From positions 1 to 23,508 of the IMG/VR virus record IMGVR_UViG_3300014492_000032: a stretch of DNA of 23,508 bases; one strand, given 5' to 3'. This DNA comes from a virus. Below, one piece after another: positions 12,528 through 21,575 of this stretch. Position numbers and translations under genes: made by a program. Every line of letters begins with the position of its first letter. Positions within the stretch are counted from its first letter, which is position 1. The notes under the pieces were generated by a model. The model saw only the letters and a program-made list of their open reading frames with translations, was not told where the DNA came from and did no database searches.

Positions 12528-12985
12528 TGGCCGTCCCGAGCTCGAACATATTATCGCAAGCATTAACCGCGATCCGTTGCGAAGTGATCCAATATTTCGC
12601 GGCAGCGAGCCGTACAGTTAACGATGTGGGTGAGTGGTTAACAACCTACAACATCCCCTTGACAGTGTACGGTAGTTTTCAGCCGGTACCAAAAAGGCTG
12701 TACGAAGAACTTGGCCTTGATCTTGCGAAATCGTACTATGTGTTTTATTCGCTACAACGGATAATCGATATTAAGCGTGACGTATCAAACGACCAATTGC
12801 TCTACATGGGCGAACGTTTCCAATGCGAGAGCAACACGGGCTGGTACAGAGAGGACGGTTGGGACGCCGTTCTGTGTTGCAAGTTAGACGTTCCGATCCT
12901 AGCTACAAACATTTTCGGGTTTAACACTCTCCCGCAAGAGAACAATTATACTAACTTCGGGAACGGTAATTTCTATGTTGGATAA
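12527..12985 (+). CDS. Neck/connector-region protein of unknown family
   Basis: This 152-residue protein has a soluble mixed fold with phrases such as LTVYGSFQPVPKRLYEELGL and YMGERFQCESNTGWYREDGW. I do not recognise a named family. Its place between the joining protein and the terminator-like protein suggests a neck or tail-completion role. It ends in the motif NNYTNFGNGNFYVG, which closely resembles the end of the DUF2612 protein at 22363. It overlaps its neighbours by 1 and 11 nt. Confidence 0.7.
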   Translation: MAVPSSNILSQALTAIRCEVIQYFAAASRTVNDVGEWLTTYNIPLTVYGSFQPVPKRLYEELGLDLAKSYYVFYSLQRIIDIKRDVSNDQLLYMGERFQCESNTGWYREDGWDAVLCCKLDVPILATNIFGFNTLPQENNYTNFGNGNFYVG

Positions 12986-13517
12986 CGATCTGATTCGATT
13001 GTTTTTGCCAATCATCAACGCTGGGCTAATCGCTGACGGGTTTCTGGGCGTGAACGTTATCCAATCGAATCAACCCACGCAACAGGGCATACCAACCGCC
13101 CCGACTGTGTATTTTTTTAAAGTATCGGACAAACGATATGGATATCCTTTTTGGGGGGACGTGTGGGACGCAGTGCATAGTGTTGAAGTCCACACCGAAC
13201 TGCAGTACTACGAAACGATTTTTCAGTTCAGTGCGTTAGTTCTGCAACGCCCGTACAATACGTTTAGTTATACCGCCGCTGATCTCGTTAACGAAGTGTG
13301 CGACATTCTCCAATCAGCTAACACCGTACAGATATTAATCGCGGCAGGCGTTGGGGTTCTCCGTGTGCAACAAATCCGGAATCCCTATTTTGTGGACGAT
13401 ATGGATAATTTCGAAGCCGCCCCAGCGTTTGAACTTGTGTTAACCTATCTCAACAGTAGAACGAATAATCTGCCGGTGATAAACTTACCAGTAACGATTG
13501 ATACATTCCCCATATAA
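12975..13517 (+). CDS. Gp37/gateway-like tail terminator or neck protein
   Basis: This 180-residue protein begins with LIRLFLPIINAGL and has PTVYFFKVSDKRYGYPFWG and NPYFVDDMDNFEAAPAFELV. The layout resembles phage neck/gateway proteins (LIC_12616/Gp37-like), which cap the tail tube at the head end. It lies directly before the sheath gene, the normal position for a terminator. The start overlaps the previous gene by 11 nt. Family membership is by eye. Confidence 0.68.
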   Translation: MLDNDLIRLFLPIINAGLIADGFLGVNVIQSNQPTQQGIPTAPTVYFFKVSDKRYGYPFWGDVWDAVHSVEVHTELQYYETIFQFSALVLQRPYNTFSYTAADLVNEVCDILQSANTVQILIAAGVGVLRVQQIRNPYFVDDMDNFEAAPAFELVLTYLNSRTNNLPVINLPVTIDTFPI

Positions 13518-13531
13518 TAAGGACGATTCAG

Positions 13532-15316
13532 ATGGCGATCCCGCAAAGTCAATATGTGCAGATTAACTCAGCAGTAGCGGGTGGATCGCAGGTGCTAGGG
13601 CGCGAATTCATGGCGCGCCTGTTTACCGATAATCCGCTCATGCCCCCACAGACTTACGCCCAGTTTCCAAACGCTGCGTCTGTGGGTGCTTATTTTGGGG
13701 TTAACTCCGAAGAATATAAACGAGCGACGTTTTACTTTAACTATATCAGCAAGGCCGGCACCTCACCGGGTAATATCTCGTTTGCTCGATGGGTGGACGA
13801 AGCAGTCGCCCCGATGGTATTCGGTTTCGTCGATGCGGTTCCGCAGAATTATGCGAGCATGTATGAACCGATTTCTGATGCTGCGATCGCGTTAACAGTC
13901 GGGGGTGTTTTCCACAATTTTAGCGGAATCGATTTAACGTCCGCCGTAAATCTCGCCGGCGTTGCTTCCGCGCTACAAACTGCGATTGCGGTCACTTTTG
14001 CCAGTGCTACCGTTGTTTATTCACCTACGACTGCCAATTTCATTATCTCGTCGGGTGTCGTCGGTTCCGACCCAACGTTTGCAGTTTCCGCAGGCACAGG
14101 CGGTACAGATGTGGCCAGTCTCATGAATTTAATCCCCGTCGCTAGCGTGGCTAACGGTCGGTTCGTCCCACAGCCCGGCGTAGCAGCAACACTGGCGAAT
14201 GGCTCAGCGGTCGAAACGCCCGTTCAGTCGATCACAACATCCGCTAACCTCTCTAATAACTTCGGTTCGTTTTCGTTCATGCCAAAACAGTTATCCCTGA
14301 CCTTAACTGCAGCTAGTGCCACAATCCCTGTGAGCGACACTGCGGCGTTGTCTGTGGGTATGGCCGTCGAAGGCGTTGGCATACCGTTTGGTGCGGTTAT
14401 TTTCTCCATTAGCACGAATACTAATATTGTGCTCGGTCAAGCGGCATCCCCATCGACGCCAGTTCCCGCAACAGTATCGGGTGCCCAGACGATTTCGTTT
14501 TTCTTGTCCCTCGCTCAAGCAGTAGCGTTAGCGAACTGGACGAAGGCGGAAGACGTAACGTTTATTTATCAGTTGTCGGTTAACTCAGGCAACGCTACCG
14601 TTTGGCAGGCTGGACTTGCCGGCATTGCGGGCACCGGTATCAATTTGAAAGCTGGCCTTGATGCGACACAAGTCGGCGGAACAACGCCGGGCTATATCGA
14701 AATGTTACCCGAAGCGATACAAGCATCGGTAAACTATAGCGGTCAGAACACTGTGGTTAACTACGAATTTACGCAATACGCGGGACTAGCCGCAAGTGTG
14801 TCCGACTTAACCACCGCGCTAACATATAACCTAATCAGCATTAACTATAACGGTCAGACACAAACAGCCGGTCAGTTAATCAATTTCTATCAGCAGGGCG
14901 TATTACAAGGGTTGATCACTGATCCTACCGATATGACAACCTACGCTAATGAAATCTGGCTGAAGGATGCAATGGGTGCGTCTCTGATGAACCTATTGCT
15001 TAACGTTAATCAAGTGCCAGCGAATAACAACGGTCGTACGATGATTTTCGCGACCATGCAAGGTGTGATTAATCAAGCGTTGGTCAACGGGACGATTAGT
15101 GTAGGTAAAACGCTTACGCCAAGTCAGATCGTTGCAATCGGATCAATTACGAACGATCCCGACGCATGGTATCAGGTGCAGAATCAAGGCTATTGGCGCG
15201 ATGTGATATTCGTCCCACAAGCTACAACGCCAGTGACATATCAGGCCGTCTATACGTTGGTTTACAGTAAAGACGATGTGATCCGCAAAGTGGTCGGAAA
15301 CGATTTCCTCATCTAA
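13532..15316 (+). CDS. Tail sheath protein, DUF3383 family, with an inserted domain
   Basis: This 594-residue protein forms the contractile sheath. DUF3383-type features are the N-terminal AIPQSQYVQINSAV, then AYFGVNSEEYKRATFYFNY, and the C-terminal block with WLKDAMGASLMNLLLNVNQV and WYQVQNQGYWRDVIFV. Residues about 255-324 hold an extra Ala/Thr/Val-rich unit (VGMAVEGVGIPFGAVIFSI) that also occurs in the collar fibre at about 22900-23094. It probably forms a surface loop. AAGGA precedes the ATG and the tube gene follows after 11 bp. Confidence 0.85.
   Translation: MAIPQSQYVQINSAVAGGSQVLGREFMARLFTDNPLMPPQTYAQFPNAASVGAYFGVNSEEYKRATFYFNYISKAGTSPGNISFARWVDEAVAPMVFGFVDAVPQNYASMYEPISDAAIALTVGGVFHNFSGIDLTSAVNLAGVASALQTAIAVTFASATVVYSPTTANFIISSGVVGSDPTFAVSAGTGGTDVASLMNLIPVASVANGRFVPQPGVAATLANGSAVETPVQSITTSANLSNNFGSFSFMPKQLSLTLTAASATIPVSDTAALSVGMAVEGVGIPFGAVIFSISTNTNIVLGQAASPSTPVPATVSGAQTISFFLSLAQAVALANWTKAEDVTFIYQLSVNSGNATVWQAGLAGIAGTGINLKAGLDATQVGGTTPGYIEMLPEAIQASVNYSGQNTVVNYEFTQYAGLAASVSDLTTALTYNLISINYNGQTQTAGQLINFYQQGVLQGLITDPTDMTTYANEIWLKDAMGASLMNLLLNVNQVPANNNGRTMIFATMQGVINQALVNGTISVGKTLTPSQIVAIGSITNDPDAWYQVQNQGYWRDVIFVPQATTPVTYQAVYTLVYSKDDVIRKVVGNDFLI
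14294..14504 (+). repeat. Inserted beta domain in the sheath protein (copy 1)
   Basis: Protein unit with the signature VGMAVEGVGIPFGAVI, then TNTNIVLG, then SGAQTISF. A related unit is in the collar fibre (PGMVVEGTGIVDGSVI, then SNTSITI, then AGTPSITF). Similarity is in protein, not DNA. Confidence 0.55.
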
Positions 15317-15327
15317 GGGATTGAGAC

Positions 15328-15765
15328 ATGCAAAATATATCAGGTTTTAATACGCTCGGTTGGCTAATCGCATCGAACACTTTTCCGATTGGGTTCCCAG
15401 TCACTCAATGGTCAGATGACGTTGACCCGATCGATATACCAGTCTTACAGATCGGCGATGGTGCGATGGGGTTAAACGGCGATTTGATCACGTGGTCGAA
15501 AGCAAACCCCGTGCGCATGACAATTTCACAGATACCCGGCAGTGTGACCGACAATCTGTTATCCATCTTACTTAACGCTAATCGTCCATCACGAGGAAAG
15601 ATCGCAGCGAACGATATTATTACTTTTAACTTCGTTCTCCCTGATGGTACGCCAGTTGGTTTATCTCCGGGTACGATTATCAGCGGCATGCCGGGTAGAT
15701 CGATCGCAAGTGAAGGTCGACAAAAAACGAAAACATACGAATTTATGTTCGAGGCAATTGATTAA
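15328..15765 (+). CDS. Tail tube protein, DUF3277 type
   Basis: This 145-residue protein starts MQNISGFNTLGWLIASNTF and has a beta-rich middle (PIDIPVLQIGDGAMGLNGDL) and a C-terminal RQKTKTYEFMFEAID. Size, position after the sheath, and these phrases fit the DUF3277-like tail tube that forms the inner channel. AAGGGA lies before the ATG and the last base of the stop is the A of the next start (TTAATG). Confidence 0.8.
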   Translation: MQNISGFNTLGWLIASNTFPIGFPVTQWSDDVDPIDIPVLQIGDGAMGLNGDLITWSKANPVRMTISQIPGSVTDNLLSILLNANRPSRGKIAANDIITFNFVLPDGTPVGLSPGTIISGMPGRSIASEGRQKTKTYEFMFEAID

Positions 15766-16208
15766 TGCACCCGATTGAACCCAAAGAGTTTACGATCGGC
15801 GAGAAGACTTACACCCTGTCAAAGTTTCCAGCGATTGCAGGGCGTGAGATTATCGCCGGCTATCCGTTAACGAGTATTCCGAAAGTTGGCGAGTATAAAC
15901 TCAACGAAGAAATCATGCTGAAGCTGATGTGCTATGTGTTCATCAAGATAAACGACCAGTTGATTCCGTTAAATAATCGCGCGCTCGTGGACAACCACAT
16001 TCGCGATTGGGAGATACTCGCACAAGTCGAGTGGGAGATGATGCAGTACAATTGCTCTTTTTTTCGAAACGGGCGCCTCTCGACTTTCTTCGAAGATGTC
16101 GCCCAGAAGCTCCCAGCGTGGACTACAAAAATATTGATGGGTTTATCGGATCAATTATCGCAGAAAAGCAAGCAACCCTCGACGAGCTCCGAACAGTCTA
16201 CAGCCTAG
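15765..16208 (+). CDS. Tail assembly chaperone, short (zero-frame) product
   Basis: This 147-residue protein starts MHPIEPKEFTIGEKTYTLSK and is mostly helical after the first 30 residues. It sits between tube and tape measure, the place of the G/GT-type chaperones that coat the tape measure during tail assembly. A run of seven T (16058-16064) after codon 98 is read as U-UUU-UUU and allows a -1 shift into the frame of the following extension. Without shifting, translation ends at 16208 in a Ser/Gln/Lys-rich tail. Confidence 0.78.
   Translation: MHPIEPKEFTIGEKTYTLSKFPAIAGREIIAGYPLTSIPKVGEYKLNEEIMLKLMCYVFIKINDQLIPLNNRALVDNHIRDWEILAQVEWEMMQYNCSFFRNGRLSTFFEDVAQKLPAWTTKILMGLSDQLSQKSKQPSTSSEQSTA
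16058..16064 (+). promoter_or_regulatory. Slippery heptamer for -1 frameshift (seven T)
   Basis: Codons TCT TTT TTT CGA contain T-TTT-TTT in the phase needed for tandem -1 slippage. I found no other good heptamer in the overlap of the two frames. A downstream stimulatory structure was not resolved by eye. Confidence 0.6.
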
Positions 16209-16306
16209 AGGACGCTTTTATTCTCTGGGAGATAATCTCTATTCGGAAATATAACGAATGGTTGGCCGCTGAATATGCGCGGAAGAAAGCAGAGGCGAAA
16301 CGATAA
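16064..16306 (+). CDS. Tail assembly chaperone, -1 frameshift extension (T-domain)
   Basis: After a -1 shift at 16058-16064 the frame stays open for 80 codons, giving a fusion of about 180 residues (100 from the zero frame plus 80). The end, SLEDAFILWEIISIRKYNEW, then LAAEYARKKAEAKR, is clearly protein-like and resembles the second ORF of tail chaperone pairs. An ATG at 16007 exists in this frame but lacks a clear SD and lies ahead of the slip site. The stop overlaps the tape measure ATG (TAATG). Confidence 0.7.
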   Translation, partial: SKRAPLDFLRRCRPEAPSVDYKNIDGFIGSIIAEKQATLDELRTVYSLEDAFILWEIISIRKYNEWLAAEYARKKAEAKR

Positions 16307-17520
16307 TGGCGATCCTCGATACGTTCATCATATTATTTAAGAGCCTCGGCACAGCACAAGTTGTGGCCGACGAGAAGAAAGTCGAAAAGGCTGGCGATTC
16401 GTTAACCCGTAATTTAACCGCAACTCAGGAAGCATTTAAAGGCGTTGGTTCTGAGCTCGTTAATATCGGGCGCAATCTGGCCGGTGTAGCCGCCGGTGTA
16501 CTCAGCGCGGCAGCAATCTTTCAGAGCCTTAAAGCATCAGTCGAATACACACAAGACCTCAGTAGGACGTCGAAATTATTAGGCGTCAATATCGAAGAAT
16601 TAGACGCATGGGGACAAGCGATCATAAAAGCGGGTGGCGATGCTAAAACATTTCAATCGTCGATCCACTCACTTGCAGAGCACCTCGGTTCGAGCCCACG
16701 CGTCGCATTACAAGCGTTACTCCCGCTGGCAGATGCGTTCGCGAAGCTCGGCCGATTCAGGGCGCTACAGTACGGACGTAAACTCGGCTTAGACGAACCT
16801 ACGATCCTATTGTTGCAGCGTGGTCGACGTGAAGTGATGGCATTGCTTGACGAACAGCGTCGGTTGGGCGTTGTCACTAAACAGCAGCAACAAGTAACCG
16901 ATGAGTATACCTTATCCCTTCAGCGGTCGGAACAGGCGTTCGGAACGTTGTCGCGCACAGTGGCGACTGAAGCGTTACCGGTATTTAGTAAATTTTACGA
17001 TCTTGTTGCTACGCCGGTCGCCGTGTATCTCACAGAGCATAAAGATTTAATAAGCGGGGCGATCTTGGCAATCGGTGGCGCTGCGGCGATCGCAACCGTA
17101 CAGTTTTTACCGTGGATTGCGGCGATCACAGGCGTAACGCTTGCGCTCGGTGCGCTTGCGCTTGCTTACGAAGATGTTAAGTTTTATTTCGAAGGTAAGG
17201 ATTCATTGCTCGGGACATTCATCCCGCCAGTTGATCGAAACAAGAAAGGCGCACTTTTCACCCCGTTTACGTATGGCGCTAAAGAACAGGTAAAAACACG
17301 GTCACTATTGACTGATGCGAATAACTCGCCGATTAACACACTAACGTCGAACAGTATATCTAACGCCAGCGGCGATAAAAACCAGACGATAAACATCAGC
17401 GAAATTGTGGTCAACACGCAATCGACCGATGCGGAAGGGATAGCGGCGGAATTCCGCAAGTCATTAAGCAATCATTTTTATCAAGCAAATAACCAATTCG
17501 GCAATGGAGTAGCGTACTGA
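16306..17520 (+). CDS. Tail tape measure protein (short)
   Basis: This 404-residue, mostly helical protein has a chaperone-proximal start, a helix with LVNIGRNLAGVAAGVLSAAA, and the phrase TQDLSRTSKLLGVNIEELDA. That is the usual tape measure opening for this phage type. Residues about 247-290 are strongly hydrophobic (GAILAIGGAAAIATV, then ITGVTLALGALALAY) and may be membrane-active on ejection. At roughly 1.5 angstroms per residue it predicts a tail near 60 nm. It starts on the stop of the chaperone extension and its own stop overlaps the next ATG (TGATG). Confidence 0.82.
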   Translation: MAILDTFIILFKSLGTAQVVADEKKVEKAGDSLTRNLTATQEAFKGVGSELVNIGRNLAGVAAGVLSAAAIFQSLKASVEYTQDLSRTSKLLGVNIEELDAWGQAIIKAGGDAKTFQSSIHSLAEHLGSSPRVALQALLPLADAFAKLGRFRALQYGRKLGLDEPTILLLQRGRREVMALLDEQRRLGVVTKQQQQVTDEYTLSLQRSEQAFGTLSRTVATEALPVFSKFYDLVATPVAVYLTEHKDLISGAILAIGGAAAIATVQFLPWIAAITGVTLALGALALAYEDVKFYFEGKDSLLGTFIPPVDRNKKGALFTPFTYGAKEQVKTRSLLTDANNSPINTLTSNSISNASGDKNQTINISEIVVNTQSTDAEGIAAEFRKSLSNHFYQANNQFGNGVAY

Positions 17521-18080
17521 TGGGCATCGCACGCCAATTATTAGGTACATATGCCGTTGACACGATCGGCGTGTTTACCCAAGATTTTACGCAAGTGTTT
17601 CCACTCGCTAGACCCATCAAAGCGATCGTGAAAGAAACAGCAAAAGTGATGGAACATCCGCTAGAAACGGGCGCAACCATTACAGACCACCGAATTATTA
17701 ATCCCGTTGAGATCGAACTCTCGATGGTTATCCCGTCGATAGCCTACCTTGGCGTTTACGAAACAATTAAGCAGTATTACCTCAACGCCACATTGCTAAC
17801 AGTACAAACTAAATCGGGTGTGTACCCGAATCAGATTATCGCGTCATTACCACATGAAGAAAACCCCGAAACGTTTAGCGTGCTAACGATGGCGTTAACA
17901 CTTAAGCAAGTACTGTTCGCGAATACACAAAGCGTACAGGGCGTGAAATCTCCCGCAGCGACTAACACCGTCGACCGTGGATCCCAGCAAGCATCGCCAG
18001 CAACTACGGCACAAACATCAGCAGCGAAGCAATTGTTCTATCCGAAAATATCCTATGCTTCGCTTAAGAATATGGAGTAA
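17520..18080 (+). CDS. Dit-like baseplate protein
   Basis: This 186-residue protein carries HPLETGATITDHRIINPVE (residues 46-64), the typical phrase of the Dit-like N-terminal domain family, followed by strands with IELSMVIPSIAYLG and PETFSVLTMALTLKQVLF. The C-terminal 50 residues are Ala/Ser/Gln/Thr-rich. Such proteins form the ring that joins tube to baseplate hub. Its place just after the tape measure agrees. Confidence 0.72.
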   Translation: MGIARQLLGTYAVDTIGVFTQDFTQVFPLARPIKAIVKETAKVMEHPLETGATITDHRIINPVEIELSMVIPSIAYLGVYETIKQYYLNATLLTVQTKSGVYPNQIIASLPHEENPETFSVLTMALTLKQVLFANTQSVQGVKSPAATNTVDRGSQQASPATTAQTSAAKQLFYPKISYASLKNME

Positions 18081-18083
18081 CGC

Positions 18084-18434
18084 ATGCAAATTGTCCCGGT
18101 TAGTGCGCTACCCATACAATCGTTTTCGATACAGCTTGATACGGATTTCTACGATATCGTGATACGTTTGTGTGCGCCTCAAACACGTATCGCGCCGTAT
18201 TACGATGATGGCGTTATTGTGATGGACGTTACGCGCAATCAAGTACCAGTCGTGCTCGGCCAGCGCGTTGTGGTTAACTCCCCAGTGATCCCGTACGGGT
18301 ATCTAGCGACCGGAAATTTTATGTGGTTGTCCGACGAGCCGGTGTTGCTCGATTACAATCAATTCGGTATTTCTCAATTTCTTATTTATGCGTCGCAAGC
18401 GGAACTGGCGGGTATCGTTAATGCAAGCACTTGA
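18084..18434 (+). CDS. Baseplate plug protein (cyanophage Pam3 gp18-like)
   Basis: This 116-residue, beta-rich protein starts QIVPVSALPIQSFSIQLDT and has DIVIRLCAPQ, then DDGVIVMDVTRNQVPVVLGQ. It fits the small plug family of simple contractile baseplates, where the plug closes the tube near the spike. GGAG lies before the ATG, and its 3' end overlaps the hub start by 14 nt. The assignment rests on sequence pattern and on gene order (Dit, plug, hub, spike). Confidence 0.7.
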   Translation: MQIVPVSALPIQSFSIQLDTDFYDIVIRLCAPQTRIAPYYDDGVIVMDVTRNQVPVVLGQRVVVNSPVIPYGYLATGNFMWLSDEPVLLDYNQFGISQFLIYASQAELAGIVNAST

Positions 18435-19248
18435 CCCGAGGATCGTACAGGTAAAAATACTTGTGAACGGGGTAACGAAAATTTACTCCGGCGACTTGTG
18501 GATCACTGCCACGGGTACTAAATACGCTAACGCTTTACAGAATGACGCAGAGATCACTTTGCAGAATCTCGACAAAACTACGCAAGATTATCTATTAACT
18601 GAAACATCGCCTTACAATTTAAACGTGACACCAAAAACCGTTTCGTTATTTGCAGGCCGCCAATCTTATGGGACAACGCTTATCTATCTCGGTACGGTAG
18701 TCGCTTCGCGTTGCACGCAACCGCCCGATATTGGTATTGTTTTAAAATGCTTAACGGGCAACTTCGCAAAAACTTCGTTAATCACGAGGAACCAGCCCGG
18801 TGGCGCTACGATCAAACAGATCACGCAGGGTATAGCGAACGATCTCGGACTGCAGTTGCGATTCCAAGCAACCGATAAAACGGTGACTAATTTCGCGTTC
18901 GCTGGTTCGTCGCTTAATCAAATTGATGCAGCCGGACAACTCGGTATGTTTAACATCTATGTTGATAATAACCAATTGATCGTTAAGAACAGTGGCGATC
19001 CGTTACTCGGCTCGACGCGTATCGTAAGCGCAGCGAACGGCATGATCGGTATCCCTGAGTTTACAGAATTCGGTATTAGGGTTAAATTTCTAGTCGATAA
19101 TATTACAACAGTAGGGACGGGAATTCAGATACAAAGCGATGTGTATCCAGCGGCAAACGGCATCTATGTGATATACAAATTGGGCTTTCAGATCGCTAGC
19201 CGTGAAACACCATTTTACTACATCGCTGAAGCGGCGAGGATACAATAA
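18421..19248 (+). CDS. Baseplate hub protein (gp27-like)
   Basis: This 275-residue protein starts MQALDPRIVQVKILVNGVTK. The beta-rich body includes NDAEITLQNLDKTTQDYLLT, then TPKTVSLFAGRQSYGTTLIY, then LGTVVASRCTQPPDIG, as in hub proteins that hold the spike under the tail tube. The frame is open to an ATG at 18388, but those 11 residues (RRKRNW) are a shadow of the plug gene. I prefer 18421. The stop overlaps the spike ATG (TAATG). Confidence 0.74.
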   Translation: MQALDPRIVQVKILVNGVTKIYSGDLWITATGTKYANALQNDAEITLQNLDKTTQDYLLTETSPYNLNVTPKTVSLFAGRQSYGTTLIYLGTVVASRCTQPPDIGIVLKCLTGNFAKTSLITRNQPGGATIKQITQGIANDLGLQLRFQATDKTVTNFAFAGSSLNQIDAAGQLGMFNIYVDNNQLIVKNSGDPLLGSTRIVSAANGMIGIPEFTEFGIRVKFLVDNITTVGTGIQIQSDVYPAANGIYVIYKLGFQIASRETPFYYIAEAARIQ

Positions 19249-20006
19249 TGCGTAGAGGCAATTTTCCTGATATCGATCCAGCCAATAATGATACGCTTGC
19301 GGGCTCTATCCGTTTTGCGTTTAAAAAAATGCTGCAGGATGTTAACGGTACGCTTCCAGCGGAGATCATTAGCTACAATCGTAAAACGAATCGCGCACAA
19401 GTTAAAATACTGATAGCGATCGTAGGCACCGATGGAACCGTGCAGCCTCGGCCACAGATCGCGAGTATACCCGTATTGATTCTCGGGGGCGGTAACGTGA
19501 TGTTATCGTTCGCGCTGAAACCGGGCAATCTGGGCTGGGTAATTGCTAACGATCGGGACATATCGCTATTTCTGCAAACCTATACGCAAGCGCCGCCCAA
19601 CACTCCGCGATTGAGCAACTTCGCCGACGCGTTGTTCGTCCCGGATCAGATGCGGAACTATGTGATTAACGATAGCGATACCGATAATGCTGTGTTTTCT
19701 ACGACAGACGGCCTTACCCGGATAGTAGTCGGCGACGAGCTAATCCAGCTTATCGTGACTAGTCAAACCACTTCGACTGATATCTCTGAGATCGATATCA
19801 CGCCTAGCCGAGTTAATTTTTCGTGCACAGATGGTACAGAATCTAGCGGAATAGAAATCACCCCCGCTGGCATGACGTTTACGGGGGCTATAGGCGGTAT
19901 AGAATTAGATGGTACACTCGATGCATCAGGGGCGCCCGGTGGCACGCTACACGTCCACGGCGCGATAACGGCAAGCGGTTCGATCACTCCGGACATACCA
20001 CCATGA
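19248..20006 (+). CDS. Baseplate spike protein, Gp138/gpV-like, with HxH tip
   Basis: This 252-residue protein has an N-terminal OB-like domain (PAEIISYNRKTNRAQVKI, then GNLGWVIANDRDISLF) and a C-terminal repetitive beta-helix region (GIEITPAGMTFTGAIGGIEL). It ends with LHVHGAITASGSITPDIPP. The pair H235/H237 matches the HxH that binds an iron ion at the apex of phage P2 gpV and phi92 gp138 spikes. The spike pierces the outer membrane when the sheath contracts. The stop overlaps the wedge gene start. Confidence 0.8.
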   Translation: MRRGNFPDIDPANNDTLAGSIRFAFKKMLQDVNGTLPAEIISYNRKTNRAQVKILIAIVGTDGTVQPRPQIASIPVLILGGGNVMLSFALKPGNLGWVIANDRDISLFLQTYTQAPPNTPRLSNFADALFVPDQMRNYVINDSDTDNAVFSTTDGLTRIVVGDELIQLIVTSQTTSTDISEIDITPSRVNFSCTDGTESSGIEITPAGMTFTGAIGGIELDGTLDASGAPGGTLHVHGAITASGSITPDIPP

Positions 20007-20350
20007 CCCTAACAATAGCGGTTAACGCTAACAACGACATGTACCTGACGCCTGATGGTAATATTGCCATTGTGTATGATTTAGAAGCTACCCTTCAGGC
20101 GTGCGCGCAGGCAGCCAAAACGATATTGGGCGAAATGATTTATGCCACGAATCTCGGCATACCCTATTTCGAAACCGTGTTCTCAGGGGTTCTCAACATC
20201 CCGCAATTCGCCGCGGCGCTTCGGTCAGCATGGCTAGCGATACCAGATGTGGTTGAAGTTATTACGCTGGATATCGCACAGGCTGCGAATACGCTAACAT
20301 ATACAGCAACGATAATGACAGATTATGGACAAGGTGTGGTGAATGGCTGA
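20003..20350 (+). CDS. Baseplate wedge protein, gpW/gp25-like
   Basis: This 115-residue protein contains GNIAIVYDLEATLQACAQAA, then KTILGEMIYATNLGIPYFE, the typical gp25-like core, and a closing strand region (LTYTATIMTDYG). Such proteins link the baseplate wedge to the sheath. It overlaps the spike gene by 4 nt and the gpJ-like gene by 8 nt. Confidence 0.82.
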   Translation: MTLTIAVNANNDMYLTPDGNIAIVYDLEATLQACAQAAKTILGEMIYATNLGIPYFETVFSGVLNIPQFAAALRSAWLAIPDVVEVITLDIAQAANTLTYTATIMTDYGQGVVNG

Positions 20351-21575
20351 TTATTACGGATACATTGTCCCACAGGGGTTGATCACCGTTGACACGTCGA
20401 CGCTACAAGCCGACGTAACGGCAGAATATACCGCAGTATTCGGCACAGGGTTGAATACCTCGCCGAATTCCCCTGCCGGATTGTTGATCACAACGGAAAC
20501 AATCGCGCGGGCAGATGTGGTTAACAATAACGCAGCACTGGCAAACCAGATTAACCCATCGATCGCCGGGGGCGTTTACCTCGATGCGATTATGGCGTTA
20601 ACCGGGGTGCAGCGTATTGGTCAAACATTCACCACGGTGAACGTCGTTATTACCGGCATCCCGGGCACGTTCATCGCCGCGGGTGCGCTTGCATCCGACA
20701 GCATTTTAAATAACGTTTACGCCCTACAGCAGAACGTTACGGTACCCGCCGGCGGCACTGTGGCAGGAATATTCGTTTCGATCCTGCCCGGCGCCATCCC
20801 ATGCACTGCGAATACCCTAACCCAGATACTTAGCAATCTGATCGGTTGGCTAACTGTTAACAACCCCGCGCAGGGCACGTTAGGGTCGGCGACACAATCA
20901 GATCAACAAGCGTTAGTGTTGCGCAATAATGCTCTATTCGCTCAGGGCTCATCGATGGCGGGTGCGATCATTGCGAATGTCTCGCTATTACCCGGTTTTA
21001 ACAGTATGAAGTTTCGGGAAAATGTCGCCGCGACCACCGAGACTATCGACGGCGTGACCATGGTTTCACACTCGATGTATGCGTGCGTGTCGGCTACTGA
21101 TTCAAACCTTGCTATCGCTACAGCAATCGCACAGAAAAAAGATGGCGGTTGCTCATACAATAACGGCGCTAGCATGACGCCGATTTCTCAACCCGTCCTG
21201 CAGCCGATTAGCGGCCAGACGATAGACGTGCTATTCGATCGACCCGATATGATTTCATGTATCGCGCGCGTATATGTATCGCAGGGTACAGCCATCACGC
21301 CTAACCTCACTTTGAGCGTACAGTCCGCAGTCTATAATTGGGCGCAGGGTGTCGTCGCTCCGGTGGGTATTCCGCCCGCTCTAACCGTTGGTGCCGACCT
21401 CTCTGCGTTCGAGGTAGCCGCCGCGATCGTTGCGGCCGTACCGGGTGTGTACATCCAAAACGTACAGGTATCGCTCGCTACGCCCGTGTCCTACACTAAT
21501 GTGATTAACGCGGCGATTTGGCAACAAAACTTTTTCGCTAATTTTAACGCTATTTTTGTGCTGGCTCCCGTATGA
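20343..21575 (+). CDS. Baseplate wedge protein, gpJ-like
   Basis: This 410-residue protein shows the baseplate J pattern: VTAEYTAVFGTGLNTSPNSP, then AGLLITTETIARADVVNNNA, the GGVYLDAIMALTGVQR helix, and FTTVNVVITGIPGTFIAAGA. GTLGSATQSDQQALVLRNN follows further on. It forms the main wedge arm and is placed between gp25-like and DUF2612 genes as expected. AAGG lies upstream. The stop overlaps the next ATG (ATGA). Confidence 0.85.
   Translation: MADYYGYIVPQGLITVDTSTLQADVTAEYTAVFGTGLNTSPNSPAGLLITTETIARADVVNNNAALANQINPSIAGGVYLDAIMALTGVQRIGQTFTTVNVVITGIPGTFIAAGALASDSILNNVYALQQNVTVPAGGTVAGIFVSILPGAIPCTANTLTQILSNLIGWLTVNNPAQGTLGSATQSDQQALVLRNNALFAQGSSMAGAIIANVSLLPGFNSMKFRENVAATTETIDGVTMVSHSMYACVSATDSNLAIATAIAQKKDGGCSYNNGASMTPISQPVLQPISGQTIDVLFDRPDMISCIARVYVSQGTAITPNLTLSVQSAVYNWAQGVVAPVGIPPALTVGADLSAFEVAAAIVAAVPGVYIQNVQVSLATPVSYTNVINAAIWQQNFFANFNAIFVLAPV

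Noticed and set aside
18388-18420. Upstream start for the hub protein
   Set aside because: The extra residues RRKRNWRVSL are a shadow of the plug gene; the ATG at 18421 fits the gene overlap better.
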